From contig CM040126.1 of the NCBI GenBank assembly GCA_022559845.1, positions 127,572,886-127,636,885 on the forward strand: a stretch of DNA of 64,000 nt, given 5' to 3'. The notes below the pieces were generated by a model that was given only the letters and a program-made list of their open reading frames with translations, made no database searches and was not told the origin of the DNA. Positions 56,221 through 64,000 of this stretch are shown piece after piece; position 1 is the first letter of the stretch; each line of letters opens with the position of its first letter. The stretch is from Amorphophallus konjac (lineage: Eukaryota; Streptophyta; Magnoliopsida; Alismatales; Araceae). A program made the translations under genes and the position numbers.

Positions 56221-57158
56221 GTAAGACATCATCCAAGTACCAGACTTTGCCCTCTATCTCACGCTCCACCTCTTCATAGCGACGTAGTCGCTGGGCCATC
56301 TCTGGATTGGAGTGGAGCGGGATGTGTGGCCTTGGTGCAGGCAAGCTGCATAGACGTCGGGCCTACGCGGCGGAGGCATGGAAGGTCTCCTACACTCGGC
56401 GGGAGTCTGCTATAGTAAGAGCCCCCCCCCCACCCCCCCGTTCAGAGGTTGCTCTGTCGGGGAGCATTCCTGCCCCGTTGGCTTGTTGACGAGGCCCTAG
56501 CAGAGATCCGTCAAGTCTTGAAGTTCACAGTGCATCACTGCCAGTTCGTCGACGGTGATATCCTTATGCGGTCGTGTAGAAGCAGACACCTCTTACAATC
56601 CCCGTCGGGAACTGGGGCCCTAGTGGGACCCTCGGCCGCGGTTGCTGGTGTAGCGGTAGCTCCCACGGGGTGCCATGTCTTTTCGATCGGATTCCCACAT
56701 ATGGCGTTAAAAAGTGTAGAGGCGAGAAAATGGTCTCTCGAATCCTGTACCACACTTTTAAAATTTGTTTGTTGGGGAAGATCATCTAGCCACCCGTGGA
56801 AGCCTACAAACACCAGAGAAATTACGTTAGAAGGAGCCCTGGGCATTACCCTAGGAGACAACGCTCCGATGCTTAAGTCAGGACCTTGGTAAGTGGGGAT
56901 CAAGAGAAGACGGAAGAGAGAGAGGGAGAGATGAGAGCTGATCGATTAAGCCTGGAGTAAGGGCCAGGCTTCCGAAGGAGTGCTCGCCACATCCAACGGG
57001 TGCTCGGAGAGTGCCCGCTAAGCTGGAGGAATGCTCGGAAGAGGACCAGGGCTCTCCACTATAGAAGGCGCTCTCTGTAACCGTCAGTCTGTCGCAGTGC
57101 ATGGAGGAATCTGTCTCACTGTGCGCCTTTGTCTCTCTGAGTGAGTGTGTTTGTGTCA
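56221..57158 (-). mobile_element. Possible LTR retrotransposon 5' end (antisense) interrupted by Athila-B
   Basis: On the minus strand 57158-56676 would be an LTR of about 483 bp (TGACACAAAC...AAAAGACA). It would be followed at once by TGGCACCCCGTGGGAGC (56675-56659), which looks like a primer site, and then by a GC-rich region with an open piece before the break at 56220 (AQRLRRYEEVEREIEGKVWY). The segment near 56860 (CATCGGAGCG on the minus strand) resembles text found in several gypsy LTRs. There is only one LTR, no match to a second copy, and a long C-run at 56405-56430, so the call is weak. GTAAG at 56221-56225 would be one copy of the Athila-B target duplication. Confidence 0.4.
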
Positions 57159-57784
57159 CGCCCCGATGCGGAAAATTGGAACGCAGCAGTTATAAAATTC
57201 ATGTTAATCAGAGCGAGCCAAATAACATTAATAATCGTCCACAACAAGAGGCAAAGTGTAATTAAATAAACTTCCAACTTCCATGCATAAAAGTACCACT
57301 AGTACCCAATACATTAATCCTTTCTTAACTGACAAAATAACAAAATTACATAGTTTGACAATTTCACATCTTGACAACGACTCAAAATCTTGGTTGACTA
57401 ACAACTACAACAACAAGAGTATAAAGACCACAAAACAGGACATGCTAGAACCGCTAGCTGGTACGCTCTATGGTTTACTCTCGCCCATCCCTATTCCAAA
57501 GAACATCATCTGAGCTACCTAAAAAGGAGTGGGAAAACTGGGTGAGAGAGAGCTTAGTAGGAATTATATCTCTATGGCAGGTAATGTTAAAGTGATTAAC
57601 CATATTAATAAGATCATTCATGCTAACGATAAAACGAGAAAAATAAATCATATGAAGACGCGTTTAACTAAGATGAGATGAGATAATCATGTATATCATG
57701 AGAACTTTCATGTATTTGGCCATAACAAGCACGCAAGTAAGAATCATGTCTTGTAGAGTCACGAATTTCATATAGAGATGAAAA
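57159..57784. other. Unassigned AT-rich segment
   Basis: It begins CGCCCCGATGCGGAAAATTGG. I recognise a GTCACGCCCCGAT start from plant repeats but cannot delimit an element. No coding evidence. Confidence 0.4.
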
Positions 57785-58190
57785 TTGGCCTACAAGAAAA
57801 TTGGCCTTTACTTACGTTTAAAAAACGTCGATATAGGTCCCAAAAACGTAGGTAAAGCCTTTAGCCACATTTGTTTGCCACGCTTTCAAAGCGTGACATT
57901 TGCTCGCGTGACTATAGGCTATACCTACGTTTCTATAAAACGTAGGTATAGTTCGACCTATCCCTATGCTTTCAAAGCGTAGGAATAGTCCAACAAAAAG
58001 CATAGGTAGATATAGACCTATACCTACATTTGGAAAGCGTAGGAATAGTCCAACAAAAGCGTAGGTTAACAATATATATAGACACGCATATAAGAGGCTG
58101 TACCTACGTTTCTAAAAACGTAAGTATTACTTTTGGCCACGTAGTAAAAGAAACATATGAATAAGGATTAACATCACTTTTTAAAAAACA
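57785..58190. mobile_element. CACTA-like subterminal repeat region
   Basis: CCTACAAGAAAATTGGCC (57789) resembles the CACTACAAGAAAA terminus of plant CACTA transposons with a damaged start. Over the next 380 bp, TACGTTT...AAACGTAGG and CTTTCAAAGCGTAGG units recur in direct and inverted order at least eight times. Such subterminal arrays bind the transposase in CACTA elements. The opposite end is not identified. Confidence 0.5.
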
Positions 58191-59251
58191 TAGGAAAATG
58201 TTTTAATGTTGATTAATAAAAAACATAGTAATATGTTTTCTTTTTTAAAAAAATCCTATTAGTATCTATCCTCTCATCACCTATAATAGTGCATCCATTC
58301 ATATCTTCACATTCATGAATTGTATCACTCACAACTATGTTGATCCACATAATTCTCATTCATACCCATTTACAAATCTCATTCCCTGAAGATAATTGAG
58401 GAACATAAATTTACATGATTAAATCTTAAAGACATTCATTCAAAAAATACTAAACTCATAGTACATCTAAAGTAACTTTATAAATTTCCATAAATGAAGA
58501 ACAAAGTAATCTACAAGCACCTCAAATGTATATAGGTGTAGAGCAATTATGCATAATTAACATCATAAATTAAAAAACATATTGAAGAACTAAATCTGCA
58601 TCACGTGATATATCAATGCAAGTCTCAATCCATATATCAATGAAAGATCCAGATCTACCATGGGATGTCTAATGGCCAGCAATCAATCACAAGTATGTTA
58701 TACCTTTAACATAAACATTCTGATTGCTTGCTTCTGCTTTTTTTTTTCTTTTACTAAATGGTGTTAACACAATTTTCTATAAAATCTATTTTTGATGTTA
58801 TACTTTCCAGTTGTTGAAGGGATATTTACTCTCTTTTTTTGGTTCTTTTGAAATTTTTTACTGTGCTAACTTAGGGTATAAAATCTGTAAAGGCCCAAAT
58901 TTAGACCCTGTAGAAGGACTCTTATTTGTTTTTTCATTTATAACATCTCCTCCAGAACTGTGGCATACACAAACCACACGGTTCTTCTTGAAGCTCTAAA
59001 GTCAAGGAAGCGAGATACTGGCATATACTAACCTGCTTATTAGTGGGCCTAATGCAATTTGGATGGCCATCAACAGACTCTGACACTCTGGCAAGGCCGA
59101 TTATGTCATTAATTTCCATGACTACCAGCATAATAGAGTTATGTTAGCCCTACAAACTCATGGACCTGAAGAAGTTTGAGATAATGGCTGTAAGAATGAA
59201 TTGTCCACTACCTTTTAGTAACCTTATCTGGAAGACAAGAAAATGGCATAC
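58191..59251. other. AT-rich segment, no gene recognised
   Basis: Mostly AT-rich with no recognised gene. An exon-like stretch on the minus strand at about 59131-59030 (MEINDIIGLARVSESVDGH) ends at CAG-GTTAGT, but I cannot identify it. Confidence 0.4.
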
Positions 59252-59780
59252 CTTTTGTCAGCAAAAATCATCATTCCATAATCTGCCTTTGAGCGTATCA
59301 CTTAACCAACAAATTGTGCAGCTTGCCTCTACATCAACATACATGTCAATTGTTCAACTCATAATCATAAGCAACATGCACCACAAAGTGACTGCTTAGT
59401 TCCAGAATGAGCCAATAAAGAAATCATACCACTGCATCGAATGTCAGAAAATCACCTTCCTTTATTTGAAATGTCTCTCGCAAATATTCCAACCTGGCTC
59501 GCAATATCCTATGAATAGGAATTAACACAGTCAAAAATAAACTAGCCTAAGGAGGAAGAAATTGCACATAATTCTTAACATTTCATAAACAGAGATGGCA
59601 GACATTAGCATATTATGATTCCTCATAGGTACATACATTGAAAACTGCAAATACACATTTTTCACCCCTATAGCATACAGTTTGGTTTACCTGCTGAGTG
59701 TATATTGGAAGGGCATTCCAAACATGATCACAAGTCTTCCATAATGTCGATCAAAATCAATACCTTCTGCTACCTTTCCC
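59252..59780 (-). pseudogene. XPD helicase (UVH6/ERCC2) gene fragment, three exons
   Basis: Three consecutive exons on the minus strand match the XPD helicase of TFIIH: 59780-59691 ([20 protein letters not shown] to YTLS), 59508-59430 ([26 protein letters not shown]) and 59328-59252 (RQAAQFVG, stop, VIRSKADYGMMIFADK). Introns have GT and AG ends, and the phases agree (2, 0), so the exon order of a real gene is kept. XPD unwinds DNA in repair and transcription; this piece is the C-terminal helicase lobe. A TAA at 59304-59302 sits where the family has Arg (the VGR motif), and Cys of AAQCVG is Phe. The preceding exon (SVAR) and following exon (RHDKRSKLPGW) are not found nearby. It is a captured or relict fragment. 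Confidence 0.85.
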
Positions 59781-60587
59781 CTGTAGAAAAGTAGAAATCA
59801 TTACACACACCAACACGACCAGCCTTCTAAAAAATAAGCCTAATGAAACAGACGTCACTTGAGCAGAGAGTACTGATAGAGGTAATTGATTGGGCTCAAG
59901 CATGAATCATCGACTGACATTTGGCATAAGCTAAATCTGGCTGCTTATGCTATCTTAAAGTTATTGATCTATTGTGTCAACTCAGTTCTAAATGTCATGT
60001 ATATGAGACAACCAACCAGTAGAACTTAATTAATAAAAAAGTGTGTGAAAACATTGTAAGGAAATAAGTGTACGACTAATCAAAGGTCACAATGTTGTTT
60101 CTTGCTTGCTGGTGCAGTCAAAGGAAAATATCAGAATTTCAAGTTTAAAAACAAAGGCTGGCATAAGAGTGGGGTAAAAGTTGGAATATACATGAAAGGT
60201 AATCGGGCTGAAAGAATTTCTTTTCCTCAGAAAAATCAGCTTGCAAAACAAATATTTTGTCATGGAATATTTGTGACCAACATAAAAATAACCCCACATA
60301 GTCCATCCTAATCCTCAAGAGCTACAAGATCTGGAGTAAGTCCTCTATTCAACAAATCTACTCCACCCCCCTGACATCAACCACCCAATGTTAACATCTT
60401 AGCAAGAAAATTTTCTCATGCAAACCTGTAGACCATTTGGGGTGAAAGGAAAAGGAGAATTTTTCAAAATAAAGCTTTGGTGTCTGACAGGTTTGTCTTT
60501 TGTTTCTTCTAGGGTCCGGGATTAGGCAATGGCACTTTGTAATGTGAAAGCTTGTACCTCTTGCTTTTTATCTCTTTTGTTGGGCAT
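59781..60587. other. Unassigned segment
   Basis: No further XPD exon, repeat or ORF of coding character is seen. The two ORFs near 60100-60300 overlap on opposite strands and lack homology I recognise. Confidence 0.4.
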
Positions 60588-62329
60588 GTGTATAACATGT
60601 GTAACTCTATTGTTTTGATGATGTATGACTATGTATGTTGGGCTTGTGTATAACATTCCTTTGTTTCGATGATGTCTTACTATGATTCATTAATATAGTT
60701 TGACCTGCATTTGATAGTGACAAACACTCATGCATTTTAGCTGGTCAAGCCCACACCGGCAACAAAGTGTGTCTACAAAGATAGAAAGAAATCAAGTAAG
60801 GCATAGAGATTGAGGCTTTAGGCTGCACAAGAATCAAGGCAGAATCATGGTTTCACAGAAATCCATGCAGTCAAGGCCAATGCAACTGCTGGAGATGATA
60901 CACACACTGAAGTATCACAAGAGAAGTGTCGACTCCTACAACAGATGTGTCGACACTGCAGCCATTACTCAGCAGACCAAGGAGGACCAAGGTCGATGCT
61001 TGTAGGCCAAGGAAAGCGACTAAAGTATGTGCTTGTATTTATTGCGGTGCAACCAGTGCAACACCAGGTCGGTTCAACTTCTAGCTAGCACGCTCTATCG
61101 TCTGTGCGTGTACATCCGCAGCAGGGTCGGTACACACTCAAGCCAGCGACAAGCAAGGTCGGTGCACATCCAAGGTTAGTCAATATCAGGTCGGTGCACA
61201 TTTTTCCCTCATGCCTTATAAGGACTACACACATGCTGCAAATCAAGTCCGTGCACATCTACCATAAGGTCGGTGCACATTTGACTCGTATACAACAAGG
61301 TCAATACATGTATGCTATACAAGGTAGGTGCACTTTCTTCCTTCAACACTAGAAGGTCCGTGCACATATGAAGATAAGGTTTGAGCAAGATGATGAAGGT
61401 CGGTGCAATGGTTGCTTCAACATATCAGGCCTATGCATGTTTACCTTATGGCAATACAAAGTCTGTGCAAGTTGCTCAAGGTCCAAACATCAAGGTCTGA
61501 GCATACTCCAATCAAGGTCCGTGCATACTATTCCTAAGTGCCTTCTATTCAAAGAAATGTCAAAGGAATGTGTTGACCTGCCTCTCCCAGGAGGTCGACA
61601 CCTTTGCTCTTCTGGAGAGCGTCATCAGGGCTATCTCACATAAAAGTGTCGACACTTTTCCAACAGGAGGTCAACACCTTGGATTTTCCAGAGAACGTTG
61701 AGGGTTGTCTCACTAAGAGGTGTCGACTCTTTTCATGTAGGAGGTCAACACCCTTGTTCTTCCAGAAGCCCTCAAGTCAATAAATTATCAGATCAGTGGG
61801 CCATCCAGAGAGAGAAAAAGGAACTGCAACTCATTAAAATTAAGGATTTTGAGGTCTGGACCACGTCCCGACGTCTGACCCTTGCTCTACCAACTTTTCG
61901 TCACTTGTCTACCTTTTGGAGATGGTTTTGTCAGAAATCCAGCTGGAGAGACACTTCTGTCTGCCACTATGTAAGTCTTCACAGTCTGCCAATCTTTATA
62001 ATCTGCTACTAGAAATAGGACACTTCGCAGTCTGCCACCATCTTGATGTCGACCAATGGGCTATCCAACCAGCCATTGTACGCAGAAGAGTACACTTGAA
62101 CAGAATGAGAAGACTGCATATCAGAGGGAGATTTATTGTAAATATCTGATGATGACCAAAAGGAAATCTGCTCTACCTCTTTATACAGTCTGCCACCGTC
62201 CCATCCCTATACCTAAACAAAGTCAGCTCAAGCCAAATCTTGCAGAGTATCTTCTTCAAAGTAAGGGAACGCTCTTGGAGGGAAAAATTGGAGGGAAAAG
62301 ATTCCTCACCATTTGTCTGCGTGGCTCAC

Positions 62330-62340
62330 TATATATATAA
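62330..62340 (+). promoter_or_regulatory. TATA box in Sire-C LTR
   Basis: TATATATATAA in the same place relative to the hairpin array as in Sire-A and Sire-B. Confidence 0.6.
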
Positions 62341-62784
62341 TATCTAGCTTTTTATGAAGGTTGCTGCTGCAGCTGCCATCCATAAAGTGCCACGCCCTAG
62401 ATCAATCTACCAAGAATATTCCTAAGAAGCGTGAGAGTATCCCCAACACCTGTTTGACATAGTCCAGTGTTGTGAGAGAAGAATAAGAAGAACAGAGAGC
62501 AACCTTGAGAGAAAAGACAAATCCTGCAGTCTACCGGTGCTTGAAGAAGTGGATCCTTGGATCCAATCTTGTAGCTGCACTCACCAACTCCGATGTCTTG
62601 ATCCAATATTTCAGCTGGTGTCTACATTATCTCTATTATTTCTCCACTACACTTGCAGTATTTTGTTTCTATTTGTTACGGTTCGTCTATCACCAATACA
62701 TCTAGCTTTTTCGATCCCCTGTTTAGGGACCGGGTTCCCTCTGTGGTTTCAGAGGAAGAGAGGATCAGATCCTCTGGGTGGTTC

Positions 62785-62940
62785 AAGCTGTTAGTCAACA
62801 GAAAGTAAGTTGTGTTGCTCAGCTGTGTAAGCAAGCTGTGTTGCTCAGCGGATCAAGCTGTGTGTCAACCGGAAAGCCTCACCGGGTTTGGTGAGGGGTA
62901 GACGTAGGTTGTTGGCTAACAACCGAACCATCTTAAAATC
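62785..62940 (+). ncRNA. Mini-hairpins and conserved hairpin pair in Sire-C LTR
   Basis: AAGCTGTGTTGCTCAGCG units precede CCTCACC-GGGTTT-GGTGAGG (62877-62896), then GACGTA, GGTTGTT-GGCT-AACAACC (62907-62924) and GAACCATCTTAAAATC. The second stem has seven pairs and shares almost no bases with the corresponding stems of Sire-A and Sire-B. Confidence 0.7.
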
Positions 62941-63063
62941 TTTGTGTTGTGGGTTGTATACATTGTGAGCTTGTTCCATATCCTCTATCCCTATTTCCCA
63001 TGTTCGTGTGCTTCTTACGCTGTTTATTTTCTCTGCACACTCAAGCGTTCAGCTTGCACAACA

Positions 63064-64000
63064 GTCTCATCTTGATCCCCCTGCTATCGTAGCTAACGTG
63101 AATCTTCTCAGGTGTCTACAGCACTCTTGCTTACAGACACTTTGGAGCATCTCCCAAGTAGAGGAAGTTATCACGGTGTGTGAGTAGCTTTCTCCCCTTG
63201 TGTATCTAACTGCATTTGCGCCTGAGGTTGCCTGCTGCACCCTTGCAAATAGGAACCAAGGTGAAAGCTTTCCCAAGGAACTTCGCCTTGCTGAACACTC
63301 ATTCACCTTAGCTGATCATCACAGCTCTCCTACCTAAAGTAGTCATTTAACTTAGCTTTTCTGATTCGAGATCTCTATGGTTTATTGGATTACATTTCAT
63401 TCGGATCTGAGTTGCTAGTGTAGAAGTGTCGACCTCTTTCTTGAGGAGTGTTGACCTGTCTGGACTGAGCATCAAGTTCCAATGCTCCTTCTTGTGCCAT
63501 TCCTATCTATTCCACTACCCCGTGTGCCTTTGATGCGGGACGGACACGGGGACCGACTCTACGTGGTATGAACCTCGGACTCAAGATGCGGACACGACCA
63601 GAAACATATGATGGGAGAGATGCTAGGCCCGACACGGAGAGCTCCTATGGGCTATACGTCGCTAACAAAAATGCAAGCTCACTCGTCGTCCCAAGCGAGG
63701 GAAACGCGGATCGTGCGCGGTTGAAGAACCAGCAGAGTTCACGGGTAGTCGACTCACTTCCGGACTCGGATCGAGTCACGGGACGGGTCACTCTCACACT
63801 CACAGCGGTGACATGGACACACGGGCTAGTACCTATCACTCTCGGCAGCGGCAAAAGACCATATACTAGCTAAGCAAATGAACGCCAAGAGGTTCGGACC
63901 ATTACCTCCACGCACCCGGCGTGGCGAAGACAACCCCGGCTGAATCACGGACTCCCGGTTAACAATTATTACAGCAATACACTAAGTCGACCCACTCCAC
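63064..64000. other. Unassigned right end
   Basis: 63064-63500 includes one more pair of GTCGAC/GTTGAC sites (63428, 63460), so Sire-C could extend further. 63530-64000 is GC-richer and looks like a different repeat or a partial element; its ORFs on both strands have no homology I recognise. Confidence 0.4.

Larger units (their letters stand above)
60588..63063 (+). repeat. Sire-C: solo LTR of a Sirevirus-like copia element
   Basis: It starts TGTTGGGCATGTG, like Sire-A. It contains GTCGAC palindromes (60928-61740), at least twelve AAGGTCGGTGCACAT-type motifs (61085-61540) like those of the Sire-B LTR, a TATATATAA box (62330-62340), GCTGT...CAGC units (62785-62860), the hairpin pair (62877-62924) and GAACCATCTTAAAATC. 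A probable end is GCACAACA at 63063. No primer site follows and I found no target duplication, so the right boundary is uncertain. It may instead be a truncated element. Confidence 0.75.

Noticed and set aside
58934..59131. Further XPD exon left of 59252
   Set aside because: The predicted residues (ARVSESVDGHPNCIRP) do not match the expected RHDKRSKLPGW part of XPD.
60583..63068. Target-site duplication around Sire-C
   Set aside because: TCTTT on the left and GTCTC on the right do not match at the ends I chose; the right boundary may be wrong.

Overview
The window is plant nuclear DNA made almost entirely of LTR retrotransposons nested inside one another. I see no complete host gene. The element lineages (Tat with a second RNase H, Athila, Sirevirus-like copia), the plant mobile domain exons and an XPD helicase gene fragment all point to a flowering plant with a repeat-rich genome. 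The species cannot be named from this sequence. Labels used here: Tat-A, Tat-B (Ty3/gypsy, Tat), Athila-A, Athila-B (Ty3/gypsy, Athila), Sire-A, Sire-B, Sire-C (Ty1/copia, Sirevirus-like).

Layout, left to right. 1-22551 is the right-hand part of Tat-A (+ strand): the end of RT, both RNase H domains, integrase, two antisense extra genes, polypurine tract and 3' LTR. Tat-A is split at 919/10967 by a complete non-autonomous relative, Tat-B (920-10961, - strand, 1549-bp LTRs, ACAGT target duplication). 22552-52598 is Athila-A (+), which lost the start of its 5' LTR beyond the Tat-A junction. Its 3' LTR is split by Sire-A (32741-51537, +). Sire-A is split just downstream of pol by Sire-B (39598-48727, +), a gag-only element with very long LTRs. 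52599-56220 is the 5' end of an antisense Athila (Athila-B), into which Athila-A jumped. 56221-57158 looks like a further antisense LTR element that Athila-B entered. 57159-60587 holds CACTA-like subterminal repeats and a three-exon XPD (UVH6/ERCC2) gene fragment. 60588 to about 63063 is a lone Sirevirus-like LTR (Sire-C). The last kilobase is unassigned.

Order of events, oldest first: antisense element at 56 kb, then Athila-B, then Athila-A, then Sire-A and Tat-A independently into the two LTRs of Athila-A, then Sire-B into Sire-A and Tat-B into Tat-A. Tat-B is young: I see only about eight differences between its two LTRs.

The most unusual content is non-coding structure. (1) Sire-A, Sire-B and Sire-C carry a consecutive pair of hairpins in the transcribed part of the LTR; the stems differ in sequence but keep their pairing, and they are followed by a conserved GAACCAYCT block. 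(2) The two Tat elements carry dozens of 20-25-bp ACGNCC...GGNCGT mini-hairpins in spacers and LTRs. (3) A block of about 50 bp repeated two or three times occurs in the 3' non-coding region of Athila-A, Sire-A and Sire-B, which belong to different superfamilies. (4) Tat-A carries an antisense plant mobile domain gene with seven exons that join in frame, all at phase 0.
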